Positions 35,170 to 44,059 are shown, counted from the first letter of the stretch. The stretch is 64,000 bases of DNA from Mongoliitalea lutea (GCF_014652135.1 NZ_BMYF01000022.1:26906-90905), one strand, 5' to 3'. Numbers and translations are program-made. The notes: generated by a model not told the origin, from the letters alone.

Positions 35170-37725
35170 ATGCTTAAAAACAACTATCAAACAGAAGTAT
35201 CCAAGCGATTTACCATCTATAACAGTTTGTTTTTGGATTTGCCTTTTCAGGGGATCCATCATACGGGAACTTTGTTGCCGATTTTGGCCAATAAGTGCCA
35301 AGAAGGGTTTCAAGCCAATAAAACTCCCAAAGAGATTATCAATGGATTTTTTGATGAATTAATGGCGCAAAATAGTACTGAAGATCGTCACGCATTCTTA
35401 TTCAGAATGGTGCAGTATGTGGAGCGCCAAGTTGTGTTATTTGACTCCATTGAAGATGCTGCCTTTGATAAAATCCATGATTTAAAAGGAAAAGGAAGCG
35501 TGCAAGCACTGGTAGCCCGTGTGGATAATGACCGCAAACGGGAAGCATTGATCGAAAAATTGAGGAATTTTTCAGTACGCTTAACACTTACAGCACACCC
35601 AACACAGTTTTATCCGGGGAATGTATTGGGTATCATCACTGATTTGGAAGAGGCTATCAAAACCAATGATCTGGGAAATATCAATCTTCTTTTGCAACAA
35701 TTGGGGAAGACACCCTTTATCAATAAAGAAAAACCAACACCCTTGGATGAAGCTGTCAGCTTGATATGGTTTTTGGTGAATGTGTTTTATGTGTCTATTC
35801 CGGATATTTTGGTCCGATTGCTTCGTATGTTGGATATTCCGCTACATGAGTGGGAAAATCCTGGATTGTTAAAAGTTGGTTTTTGGCCAGGAGGTGACAG
35901 GGATGGAAATCCATTCGTGACCCATGATACAACCATCCAAGTAGCTGAAAAGCTTCAAAAGTGGATTTTGAGATGCTACTACAGGGATGTAAGAAAAATT
36001 AGAAAGCGTCTGACCTTCAAAAATGTAGAGCCTATCATGGTGAAGGTTGAAAATGGTCTTTTTAATTCCCTGTTTGATAACCAGAACTACTATCAAAGTA
36101 AAGACGAACTATTAGCTGATTTGTTGGAAGCAAGGCAGGCTTTGTTAACGCAGCATGATGGCTTGTTCCTAGATCAATTGGATGAATTTATTTTAAAAGT
36201 ACGGATTTTTGGTTTTCACTTCGCTAATATGGATGTGAGGCAGGATAGCCGAAAACACGATGCTCTGTGGGAGGAAATTATTGAAGAAACGGTAGGTGCT
36301 GATGGTTTAGCTACTTTTCAAGGTAAAACAGAAGAAGAAAAAATAGCCTATATTCTCAATTTTGAACCAAAACTAGGAGAAGTAGCCTTCAAAGAGCCAT
36401 TCCATCAAGAGATGCTCAAGAGTTTTGATGCAATCCAATCAGTTCAACAATCTAATGGGGAAGATGGCTTGCATCGCTACATCATTTCCAATTGCCAATC
36501 AGCTTTCCATGTTTTAGAAGTTTTTCAGTTAGCAAGATTATCTTGGAATAATGCCGATACTGCTTTGCCATTGGATATTGTGCCATTATTTGAGACAATC
36601 GATGATTTGGCACAAGCACCTCAGATTATGGAGCAGCTGTACACAAATCCGATTTATCAGGCTCATTTGAAATCCCGTAATCATAAGCAGACCATTATGT
36701 TAGGCTTTTCCGATGGAACCAAAGATGGAGGTTACATCCGTGCCAATTGGTCTATTTTACGAGCCAAAGAGGAGCTGAGCAAAATTTCCAAAGCCTACGA
36801 TATTAAAGTCGTATTCTTTGATGGTCGGGGAGGACCTCCAGCTAGAGGAGGAGGGAATATGCATAACTTCTATGCATCTCACGGTCCACAAATTGAAAAT
36901 GCAGAAATTCAGGTAACTATCCAAGGGCAAACGATATCTGCTAATTATGGCAAACCGGTTTCCTGTAGCTATAACTTCGAGCAATTACTTTGTGCCGGGA
37001 TCGAAAATGAGTTGTACCCATCTTCTGAAAAGAACCTCAATCCTTATCAACGTGCGCTGATTGATCAGATGGCGACGGTTTCTTATCAGTTTTACAAGGA
37101 TTTTAAAGCACATCCTGCATTTTTATCCTACTTAGAACATGTCACTCCATTGAAGTATTTCGGACAGGTAAATATTGGTTCCCGTCCCTTGAAAAGGGGG
37201 AAAGACACAGGCTTAAAGTTTGAGGATCTACGTGCGATTCCGTTTGTGGGTTCATGGGCTCAGATGAAGCAAAATATTCCAGGCTTCTTCGGAGTGGGTT
37301 TTGCTTTAGGTCAATTAAAAAAGGAAGGGAAGTTTGAAGCGGCTAAGCAATTGTACAATGATTCTTTGTTTTTTAGATCGCTTTTAGGGAACTCTATGCA
37401 GTCTTTGGCAAAGTCTTTTTTCCAAGGGACAGCCTATCTGAAAGACAATCCAACATACGCAGACCTTTGGAAGCTAATGTTTGAGGAATATCAGCGAACG
37501 GTCGAACTATTGTTGGAAATTTCAGGCATGGATTCCTTACTTCAGGATAATCCAACCTCTAAACAATCCATCGCCATCCGTGAGAAGATTGTCTTGCCTT
37601 TGATTACCATACAGCAATATGCCATTCAAAGTATGTTAGAAAGGGGAGAGGATGATCCTGCGCTTCAAAAACTCATCCTGCGCACGATGTTTGGTATCAT
37701 CAATGCTGCTAGAAATGCTGCCTAA
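35170..37725 (+). CDS. ppc: Phosphoenolpyruvate carboxylase
   Basis: The product has 851 residues (E. coli 883). Signatures include LTAHPTQ with catalytic His143, GFWPGGDRDGNPFVT, GFSDGTKDGG, FFDGRGGPPARGGG and NIGSRPLKRG. The enzyme makes oxaloacetate from PEP and bicarbonate to refill the TCA cycle. The glycine-rich loop reads PPARGGG instead of the common SIGRGG, and the C-terminus is NAARNAA rather than the QNTG seen in most relatives; both look like features of the phylum's version. It is a single-gene unit with its own terminator. Confidence 0.95.
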   Translation: MLKNNYQTEVSKRFTIYNSLFLDLPFQGIHHTGTLLPILANKCQEGFQANKTPKEIINGFFDELMAQNSTEDRHAFLFRMVQYVERQVVLFDSIEDAAFDKIHDLKGKGSVQALVARVDNDRKREALIEKLRNFSVRLTLTAHPTQFYPGNVLGIITDLEEAIKTNDLGNINLLLQQLGKTPFINKEKPTPLDEAVSLIWFLVNVFYVSIPDILVRLLRMLDIPLHEWENPGLLKVGFWPGGDRDGNPFVTHDTTIQVAEKLQKWILRCYYRDVRKIRKRLTFKNVEPIMVKVENGLFNSLFDNQNYYQSKDELLADLLEARQALLTQHDGLFLDQLDEFILKVRIFGFHFANMDVRQDSRKHDALWEEIIEETVGADGLATFQGKTEEEKIAYILNFEPKLGEVAFKEPFHQEMLKSFDAIQSVQQSNGEDGLHRYIISNCQSAFHVLEVFQLARLSWNNADTALPLDIVPLFETIDDLAQAPQIMEQLYTNPIYQAHLKSRNHKQTIMLGFSDGTKDGGYIRANWSILRAKEELSKISKAYDIKVVFFDGRGGPPARGGGNMHNFYASHGPQIENAEIQVTIQGQTISANYGKPVSCSYNFEQLLCAGIENELYPSSEKNLNPYQRALIDQMATVSYQFYKDFKAHPAFLSYLEHVTPLKYFGQVNIGSRPLKRGKDTGLKFEDLRAIPFVGSWAQMKQNIPGFFGVGFALGQLKKEGKFEAAKQLYNDSLFFRSLLGNSMQSLAKSFFQGTAYLKDNPTYADLWKLMFEEYQRTVELLLEISGMDSLLQDNPTSKQSIAIREKIVLPLITIQQYAIQSMLERGEDDPALQKLILRTMFGIINAARNAA

Positions 37726-37734
37726 ATAGCTTAA

Positions 37735-37787
37735 CTGTCTTTTGAGGGACATCAAATGATGGAGTCTTTCAAAAGACAGCTGTTTTT
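37735..37787 (+). terminator. ppc terminator
   Basis: CTGTCTTTTGA (37735-37745) pairs perfectly with TCAAAAGACAG (37769-37779) around a 23-nt loop, followed by CTGTTTTTA. Confidence 0.75.
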
Positions 37788-37801
37788 ATGCTTTAGGTGG
37801 A

Positions 37802-38179
37802 TTATAGCATTGATTGATAGCTAATATAACCTATGATTTCTCCATTTTCTTCCACCGGAGCTACTTGAATTCCTGCTCGCTTGAAAAATCTAGGAATATA
37901 ACGGACATTCATTGTCGCAGGAACGCTAATTACAGGCTTACTCATGATCTCGTAGACATTAGTTTCCTTAATATCCAAATCAAGCATGAGAACTTTCGTT
38001 ACCACATCTTTACTCGTAAGTATTCCAAATGCATCTTGCTCATTTCTTTTGGATATAATCAAGACATCGGTTTGATTTTTCTTTAGCAATGCTACTGCTT
38101 CATAAACTGTTGCAAGCCCGTCGACGAATACAATGGAAGTATTCATGATGTCTTTTGCTGTTTGATGTGTATGTTCCAT
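37802..38179 (-). CDS. CBS domain-pair protein
   Basis: The product has 125 residues consisting only of two CBS motifs (residues 8-60, TAKDIMNTSIVFVDGLATVYEA ... DAFGILTSKDVV; residues 75-125, VYEIMSKPVISVPATMN ... GEIIGYISYQSML). Such pairs usually bind adenine nucleotides and report energy state. It is the last gene of the four-gene DUF1538 operon, 3 bp behind the PII-like gene, so it probably regulates that membrane system. Confidence 0.85.
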   Translation of the reverse strand: MEHTHQTAKDIMNTSIVFVDGLATVYEAVALLKKNQTDVLIISKRNEQDAFGILTSKDVVTKVLMLDLDIKETNVYEIMSKPVISVPATMNVRYIPRFFKRAGIQVAPVEENGEIIGYISYQSML

Positions 38180-38182
38180 ATG

Positions 38183-38530
38183 TCAGAGGTAGCTATTTTT
38201 TAGTTTTTCTTTGAATTGATCCATTTGACTTTCCAGTCCTACTACTTTTTCTACATTCAGCGCAAAAGCAATTCCATGTCCCGGTTCATCTAATTTACCT
38301 TCTGTTTTGATAGCTTTAAGAATCCCATCTGCGGTATGTTCTTCTACCAAAAACATCAAGACCTCTGTTTGGTCCATGATAGCTAAACCAAAAAAAGATT
38401 TAGATTCTTTAGACCCACTGCCTCGGCCAGTCAGGGAGACATCACCTGTAGCTCCGGCTTTTCTGGCGGCTTCTACCACTTTTTGAGAAAATTCAGGCTT
38501 GATCAAAGCCATAATGACTTTAAACTTCAT
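38183..38530 (-). CDS. PII-like signalling protein
   Basis: The product has 115 residues, the size of PII (GlnB). The core strand KFKVIMALIKPEFSQKVVEAARKAGA and the C-terminal GKLDEPGHGIAFALNVEKVVGL match the PII fold. The T-loop region (GRGSGSKESKSFFGLAI) lacks the Tyr uridylylated in GlnB, so it is a PII-like relative, not a nitrogen regulator by default. Its start overlaps the upstream DUF1538 gene by 4 bp, so co-translation is likely. PII-like proteins commonly bind to and gate neighbouring membrane transporters. Confidence 0.8.
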   Translation of the reverse strand: MKFKVIMALIKPEFSQKVVEAARKAGATGDVSLTGRGSGSKESKSFFGLAIMDQTEVLMFLVEEHTADGILKAIKTEGKLDEPGHGIAFALNVEKVVGLESQMDQFKEKLKNSYL

Positions 38531-39306
38531 GTCTTTTTAGTTTTTAATGATTGAACAAACAGTAATAATTGTGCATAAGCCAAGACGGCAATAATTGGGA
38601 ATAGACTGGCAAATGCAATCAATCCAAATCCGTCTATAGCAGGATTTCTTCCCGGAACCACACTCGCTAGACCAATACCCAAGGCTGCTACTATGGGCAC
38701 CGTGACAGTAGAGGTAGTCACACCTCCGGAATCATATGCAAGGGCAATGATAGACTTAGGGGCAAAGATGGTTTGTATCATAACGATAATATAACCAATG
38801 ATGATGAAAATATAGAGTGGAATCCCAATGACGATACGAATCGTTCCCAATGTCAAGGCCAAGGCGACACCAATGGCTACCACGATTCTCAATCCCCAAG
38901 TACTGATAGTCCCTCCCGATGCCGAGTTAGCTTTGATCGCCACAGCAATGAGTGAAGGTTCGGCTATCGTGGTAGCAAAGCCGATGCAGGCTGCAAAGAT
39001 ATAAACCCAATAAAAAGCTGTCCAACTATCCAAATTGACTCCAAATCGAGTCATAAATTCTTGCTCTGAAAGCTGTACGGCCATCATCTCGCCAAGAGGG
39101 AATAAGGCTTTCTCCAATCCTATCAAAAAAAATGTAAGTCCTATGATTACCATCACCAGGCCTGCCAATACTTTTCTAAAATCTTCCAAAGGTCTCCGGA
39201 GAATCAGGTATTGAAAAATTGCGAATAGAGAAACTACAGGAGTTACATCCAATAAAGTGGTCCATAAAACCTCGAAAAAATTGACGGAAAAATCGAAAAC
39301 ACCCAT
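38527..39306 (-). CDS. DUF1538 integral membrane protein (second copy)
   Basis: The product has 259 residues with about six to seven hydrophobic helices. DUF1538 motifs are seen: RRPLEDFRKVLAGLVMVIIGL, GFATTIAEPSLIAVAIKA and YDSGGVTTSTVTVPIVAALG, then GRNPAIDGFGLI. The family is annotated as a membrane protein of unknown function and may be a transporter. It is about as similar to the preceding gene product as expected of an old duplication, so the two could form a heterodimer. Start ATG at 39306, one base after the other copy's stop. Confidence 0.85.
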   Translation of the reverse strand: MGVFDFSVNFFEVLWTTLLDVTPVVSLFAIFQYLILRRPLEDFRKVLAGLVMVIIGLTFFLIGLEKALFPLGEMMAVQLSEQEFMTRFGVNLDSWTAFYWVYIFAACIGFATTIAEPSLIAVAIKANSASGGTISTWGLRIVVAIGVALALTLGTIRIVIGIPLYIFIIIGYIIVMIQTIFAPKSIIALAYDSGGVTTSTVTVPIVAALGIGLASVVPGRNPAIDGFGLIAFASLFPIIAVLAYAQLLLFVQSLKTKKT

Positions 39307-39307
39307 G

Positions 39308-40051
39308 CTACAAAACGATTAGTCCATAAATCATCACAAAAATCATCGGCATCATCACAGCGATTGCTATCAACCCAAATCCATCGGTCAACGGATTTCT
39401 TCCTTTGATACTTGAGGCCAATCCAACTCCCAGCGCTGTGACCAAGGGTACTGTAATCGTAGAAGTAGCAACTCCTCCGGTATCATAGGCAATTCCAATG
39501 ATTTCTTCCGGAGCGATAAAGGTTAAGCCAACAACAGCAGCATAGCCACTGATGATAATGTATTGCAATGGCCAACCTTTGAAAATCCGAAGTACACCTA
39601 TCAAAATAGCAAAACCAACAGATGCAGCGACTGATACGCGTAGGCCTCTTGCAAAAGAATCAAGTGCAGCTTCCTCTGCACCAATAAAGCCGGCTACCGA
39701 TGAAACTCTTGCGGCTTCTTTTGAAACAGCAATTAATGCCGGTTCGGCAATCGTCGTAGAAAAGCCCAAAGTGAATGCAAACAAGAGAATCAAAAACACA
39801 TTTCCTTTATTGGTCAATGCAAATGCCATAGAATTGCCCAAGGGAAATAAAGCCCATTCCAAGCCCTCCATAAAAAGTACTAATCCAACCCAAACCAACA
39901 AACTTCCTAAAATTAGATCCTGATAATTTGGTAAAGGTTTTTGAAGAATGATAAATTGAAAAACTAAAATGACCACAATGATTGGCAAGAGGTCGAGCAA
40001 AGCTGAATAAAACTTTGAGGTGGTATATCGAGCAATTTTAGGCCAATTCAA
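39308..40051 (-). CDS. DUF1538 integral membrane protein (first copy)
   Basis: The product has 247 residues. The only suitable start is TTG at 40051: the frame is closed by a TGA shortly upstream, no in-frame ATG precedes the first helix, and the resulting N-terminus aligns with that of the second copy. Motifs mirror the second copy: LPNYQDLILGSLLVWVGLVL, GFSTTIAEPALIAVSKEA, YDTGGVATSTITVPLVTAL, GRNPLTDGFGLI. First gene of the DUF1538-DUF1538-PII-CBS operon; spacing is 1 bp, then -4 bp, then 3 bp. Confidence 0.85.
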   Translation of the reverse strand: MNWPKIARYTTSKFYSALLDLLPIIVVILVFQFIILQKPLPNYQDLILGSLLVWVGLVLFMEGLEWALFPLGNSMAFALTNKGNVFLILLFAFTLGFSTTIAEPALIAVSKEAARVSSVAGFIGAEEAALDSFARGLRVSVAASVGFAILIGVLRIFKGWPLQYIIISGYAAVVGLTFIAPEEIIGIAYDTGGVATSTITVPLVTALGVGLASSIKGRNPLTDGFGLIAIAVMMPMIFVMIYGLIVL

Positions 40052-40296
40052 AACAGGAAATTGATTTACGCTTGGAGTTCAGTCAAAATTATAGAATTTG
40101 AGTTTAAATCACAGGACTTGTCTCTGCTTTTATTTAGGAGGATTTTTTATGGCAATGATTTTTAGGTTTCTTGCTGTTAAGTTTTTTAAAATGTTAAAGC
40201 GTGCTTTGAATCAATTTCTTTCAATTGTCCATTAACCAATAATTTGATACCTTCGAGTAATTCGATTCATGTCAAATTATCTGTAAAGCAACTATT

Positions 40297-40980
40297 ATGA
40301 CCCCAGTTCCAGCTTATTTAAAGAAGGTTAAACACTATTGGACCTCTGATAATAGCTTTATTTCTTTAATGTTGATGCTGCTATTCATTGTGTTTGTTTT
40401 GCCTATCATCGTGTCACGCGAAAGTGATACGGATATGCTTCAAAATATATTTTTAGTGGGCCTGTTTATTGTTGGGGTATTTTCTGCTAAAGAAAGCGTT
40501 CACTTTTGGCTCTCGATCATATTGGTCAGTATACATGTATTGTTAAGAATTATCCGGTTTACAGATAATCCTTTCCAGTTTTTGGAATTGGAGCGTATTG
40601 TCATTATCCTCAATTTAGGAGTATTCATCTTGATCAATTTCAAGTTGCTTTTCAGAGATCAGGAAGCCAATGTGTATAGAATTGTGGGAGCAGTGAATGT
40701 GTACTTATCTGTAGCTTTGATGGCCACGTTTGCCTTCGAACTGATTCATTTACATTTCGGAACCTCCATTGCTGGAAATTTGGAATTGAGAGGGGATGAC
40801 TCAGATTTTGCAGAGTTTATGTACTTCAGCTTAGTGAGTATCAGCACCGTAGGTTTTGGGGACGTGCATCCGGATAATATTCAGGCAAAAATGATTTCTT
40901 CTTTTGTATCTGTTTTTGGAATATTGTATCCCGCCATTGTTATCGCAAAACTTGTCAGTATTAGCACCAAAAGGAATTAA
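40297..40980 (+). CDS. Two-pore-domain-like potassium channel protein (Ion_trans_2)
   Basis: The product has 227 residues. The selectivity filter TVGFGD is at residues 184-189 in LVSISTVGFGDVHPDN, flanked by a pore helix and a last membrane helix (SFVSVFGILYPAIVIAKLV). Four further hydrophobic segments precede it, giving about six helices like voltage-gated channels, but the S4-like helix is poor in Arg (LLRIIRF). No C-terminal RCK domain is present. Cation passage is supported by the filter; gating is unknown. It shares a TTAA stop overlap with the converging histidine kinase gene. Confidence 0.85.
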   Translation: MTPVPAYLKKVKHYWTSDNSFISLMLMLLFIVFVLPIIVSRESDTDMLQNIFLVGLFIVGVFSAKESVHFWLSIILVSIHVLLRIIRFTDNPFQFLELERIVIILNLGVFILINFKLLFRDQEANVYRIVGAVNVYLSVALMATFAFELIHLHFGTSIAGNLELRGDDSDFAEFMYFSLVSISTVGFGDVHPDNIQAKMISSFVSVFGILYPAIVIAKLVSISTKRN

Positions 40981-42980
40981 GTATGTAACGGGAGAATAAT
41001 GGAAACTTTGGTTCCTTTGTTTTCTTCAGACTCAATCTTAATTTCTCCATTTAAATAGACTAAAAAATCCTTGCACAAGATCAAACCTAATCCTGAACTG
41101 ACTTCACCAGCGGTACCAGGACGACTATTATAGGCATCAAGCTTAAAGATATTCTTCAACATTTCCTGATCCATACCAATCCCCTCATCAATGATGCTAA
41201 GAACCAATTCTTCGTCTTCTTGAGTAGCTCGGATATGTATGGTTCCGCCTTTATGAGAAAATTTGATAGCATTGGACAAAATGTTGCGAAGTACAGTATC
41301 CAAAATATCTTTGTCAGTCTTAATAGGAATAGGATCCCTCAATTCATTGATGACGTGTAAGTCTTTTGTTTTCAGGTTTTCCTCAAACAACCGTAAAATA
41401 TCTTGCAAATCCATAGTCAAATCCAAAGGTTTGGGATTGACGTGAACTTTGCCACGTTGTGACTTGGCCCATTCAATGAGGTTACTAAGTAAATCTGATG
41501 CCCTTTGCGCAGCACTTGAAACTGCGCTTGTCATTATCATGGCACTTTCAATGTTTCCACTCTTCAAATCATCATTAATTAAGTACAATGAAGCAGATAC
41601 AGCCTTAATTGGGCCTTTCAAATCATGGGCAAGAATAGCAAAAAAACGGTCTTTCTCGGCATTGATCTGCTCGAGTTCATGATTCTGTTCAGAAATAATG
41701 AGATTTTTTTTGCTCAAGACAGCTAATAGCTCCCGTTGTTTATTGTTGTTTCTGTACAAGAGATAGATAAATATGGAAGAAAATACAACAACGATAGCAA
41801 TCCCAGAAACTATAATCCGGACTTGTTCTTGCTTGATTTGAAGTTCCCTTTCGCTCTCTTGCAACTCATACTGAAACTCCAAAGTTTTCAATTGTGTAAG
41901 TAGGTCCTTTTCTCCATATTCTTGAATTAAAGGAACCTGTTGTTTCAAATAGTTATAAGCACTTTCATAATCTCCTATAAAGGCATAGTTGGAATGAATG
42001 GTATTGTTGGCCATAAAAATATACACAGGAATATCCTGCTTTATGGCTATCTCCAAGGCTTTTTTTGAAAGTTCAATTGCTTTTTCTGGCTCTTCTAAAT
42101 AACCTATGGAGTATACACGGGACCAGTTTAAATAGATTAAGGCCAAATCTTCAAATAACCTTTCTCGTTCAATTAGTTGAACTGTCTCTTCAAACAATGC
42201 TATGGCCTTCTCATATTGCTTAGTAGACACCAAATAACTTCCTTCAATGATATTGGTAGAAATAATTAGATCATACCGTTTTGTATTAGAAGCATAAAAC
42301 TTACTAGCTTGAATAGTATTGGTCAAAGAATCATCCTTAACTTTTAAATCGGGGTCGAGAGCTAGTTTTGCACCGTAGGAAATTTTTGGGTTAGAAGATA
42401 AAAAACTCCCAAAAATACTTCCATCTTTAATATACCACAACTCAAGTAAAGTAGCAGCTATCCTATTGTATATTCTGGCCAACATTACAGGGTCTGGATT
42501 ATTTGAGAAGTAAAATAAAGATTGGTTGAGATAGGTCATGGCAAGTTCATAGTTTTTACTTGCACGAAAAGTTTCCCCCATGGTTCTCTTAACTTTTGCT
42601 ACATCGTCCAATAAATTTAACTGTTCAAACAATTGCAAAGCTTGGCCAAGGTTTTCTATGCCACTAGTATAATCTCCTTTTTTGTTTAAACTTATACCAT
42701 ATATTTCATGGGCTCTTGCTAGCCTCTTTTTATCCTTTATTGAATCTGCTAAAAAAATCCCATATAATGCAATCGAACTGCTTAAAGACGCATTCAGTTC
42801 ATTCGATGCATGATCATTAATTAGCTCAAATCTACGATCTAGCTTTTTTTCATTGTAAAATATTTGTTTAAGTGAATCAGGAAGAACAAGCTGTTTGGCT
42901 TGAGTTTCAGAAAATAAAAAAAGTATACTTATCAAAAAAAATAGGAATCCTGTAAAAAATTTAAAGATTAAAGGCTTCAT
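40977..42980 (-). CDS. TPR-containing sensor histidine kinase
   Basis: The product has 667 residues with a signal-like N-terminal helix, TPR repeats over residues 40-380 (IENLGQALQLFEQLNLLDDVAKVKRTMGET, split over two helices; AIALFEETVQLIERERLFEDLALIYL) and a transmembrane helix near 390-410. A coiled coil, then HisKA with AHDLKGP (His452), and HATPase with NILSNAIKFS, DEGIGMD and SSGLGLILC follow. The TPR region lies outside the membrane and probably senses an envelope protein or ligand. No response regulator is adjacent, so it is an orphan kinase. Confidence 0.9.
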   Translation of the reverse strand: MKPLIFKFFTGFLFFLISILFLFSETQAKQLVLPDSLKQIFYNEKKLDRRFELINDHASNELNASLSSSIALYGIFLADSIKDKKRLARAHEIYGISLNKKGDYTSGIENLGQALQLFEQLNLLDDVAKVKRTMGETFRASKNYELAMTYLNQSLFYFSNNPDPVMLARIYNRIAATLLELWYIKDGSIFGSFLSSNPKISYGAKLALDPDLKVKDDSLTNTIQASKFYASNTKRYDLIISTNIIEGSYLVSTKQYEKAIALFEETVQLIERERLFEDLALIYLNWSRVYSIGYLEEPEKAIELSKKALEIAIKQDIPVYIFMANNTIHSNYAFIGDYESAYNYLKQQVPLIQEYGEKDLLTQLKTLEFQYELQESERELQIKQEQVRIIVSGIAIVVVFSSIFIYLLYRNNNKQRELLAVLSKKNLIISEQNHELEQINAEKDRFFAILAHDLKGPIKAVSASLYLINDDLKSGNIESAMIMTSAVSSAAQRASDLLSNLIEWAKSQRGKVHVNPKPLDLTMDLQDILRLFEENLKTKDLHVINELRDPIPIKTDKDILDTVLRNILSNAIKFSHKGGTIHIRATQEDEELVLSIIDEGIGMDQEMLKNIFKLDAYNSRPGTAGEVSSGLGLILCKDFLVYLNGEIKIESEENKGTKVSIILPLHT

Positions 42981-43057
42981 TTTTAACTTAATTACATAAA
43001 ACTTCCTTCGAAAATGACGAAATTTTTTGTTTTTTCAATCGGTTATATTGAAAAAAA

Positions 43058-43082
43058 TAGCGCTCCCAAAATCGGAGCGCTA
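43058..43082 (-). terminator. Terminator of the OsmC gene
   Basis: TAGCGCTCC (43058-43066) pairs with GGAGCGCTA (43074-43082) with a 7-nt loop; on the minus strand it is followed by TTTTTTT (complement of 43051-43057). Confidence 0.85.
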
Positions 43083-43090
43083 ATAATTCT

Positions 43091-43501
43091 TTAAGTTAAC
43101 TCATATGAAACTGAGATTTCCGTGTTCAAAGCTTTTGAAATTGGGCAATTTACCTCAGCATCTTTCACCAATTCTGCAAATTGCTCTGAAGAAATCCCAG
43201 GAACTTGAGCTTTTAAGGCGATAGTTGAGGCCTTAACGGTTCCGTCTTCAAAAGTAATGGTGCACTCAGCGTGCAATTCTTCCGGTGTAAATCCAGCACC
43301 TGATAAGTTGAAACTCAACTTCATGGCAAAACATCCAGCATGTGCTGCTGCAATCAGTTCCTCTGGGTTAGTACCAATACCATCTTCAAAACGTGAACTG
43401 AATGAATATTGTGTTTGGCTAAGAACACCTGTTTGAGTGGTTAAGTGACCTTTTCCTTCTTTACCTGTGCCATTCCACACAGCGGTTGCTTTTCTTTTCA
43501 T
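43091..43501 (-). CDS. OsmC family peroxiredoxin
   Basis: The product has 136 residues. Catalytic residues are visible: Arg37 in SSRFEDG, Glu48 in NPEELIAAAHAGCF, Cys57, and the second Cys119 in VNCPISKAL. OsmC reduces organic hydroperoxides using thiol donors. There is no signal peptide, so it is cytoplasmic. Single-gene unit with its own terminator, divergent from the GNAT gene. Confidence 0.93.
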   Translation of the reverse strand: MKRKATAVWNGTGKEGKGHLTTQTGVLSQTQYSFSSRFEDGIGTNPEELIAAAHAGCFAMKLSFNLSGAGFTPEELHAECTITFEDGTVKASTIALKAQVPGISSEQFAELVKDAEVNCPISKALNTEISVSYELT

Positions 43502-43567
43502 TTGGTTTTAGTAGTTAGTTAATGGAAAACAATTTTAAAATAGAACAATAGATGATTATCTTGAGAC

Positions 43568-44032
43568 ATGGATTCTAAAGATCATCAACTTACCTCTTTG
43601 AACCCCCAAGACGAAGAAAAAGTTCTGTGCTTACTCGCGGAAGTTTTTGAAAAGGAGCAAGCCATTCCTGTTGCCTATCTTCCTGTTCCTTTTCCTGTTC
43701 AGAAAGGATACGGATTGTGGATGGAATCTGAATTGGTCGGAGTTGCGATTTGTTGGTATGATGGGGATACCTGGCATTGGGGGAGATTTGCAGTACATCC
43801 AAAACTCAGGGGCTTGGGGTGGGGCAAAAAACTGGCATATTTCTCTTTGGATAGTTTTTTTCGAGAAATACCTGAGGAATTGATGATTGAGGCAAGGGAT
43901 GTTACCGTCAATTTACTACTTGGAATGGGAGCAAGGATAATAGGAGAACCCTATGATATTTTTGGAAAAGTTACTCCTATGAAATTAAGTCCAATAGACT
44001 TTCAAAAAATAACCCTCGTCAGCAACCGCTGA
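43568..44032 (+). CDS. GNAT family N-acetyltransferase
   Basis: The product has 154 residues. The acetyl-CoA motif is FAVHPKLRGLGWGKKLAYFS (RGLGWG replaces the RGxGxG/A loop), followed by LMIEARDVTVNLLLGMGARIIGEPYDI, typical of the C-terminal GNAT core. The substrate is unknown. The stop codon lies within the right arm of the hairpin that terminates the converging peptidase gene. Confidence 0.85.
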   Translation: MDSKDHQLTSLNPQDEEKVLCLLAEVFEKEQAIPVAYLPVPFPVQKGYGLWMESELVGVAICWYDGDTWHWGRFAVHPKLRGLGWGKKLAYFSLDSFFREIPEELMIEARDVTVNLLLGMGARIIGEPYDIFGKVTPMKLSPIDFQKITLVSNR

Positions 44033-44039
44033 CGAGGGT
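44003..44039 (-). terminator. Terminator of the S9 peptidase gene, overlapping the GNAT 3' end
   Basis: ACCCTCGTCAGC (44012-44023) pairs perfectly with GCTGACGAGGGT (44028-44039), loop AACC; on the minus strand the stem is followed by TTATTTTTT. The plus-strand gene's TGA (44030-44032) is inside the stem. Confidence 0.85.
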
Positions 44040-44059
44040 GTCTTATAAGGGTTAGAATA

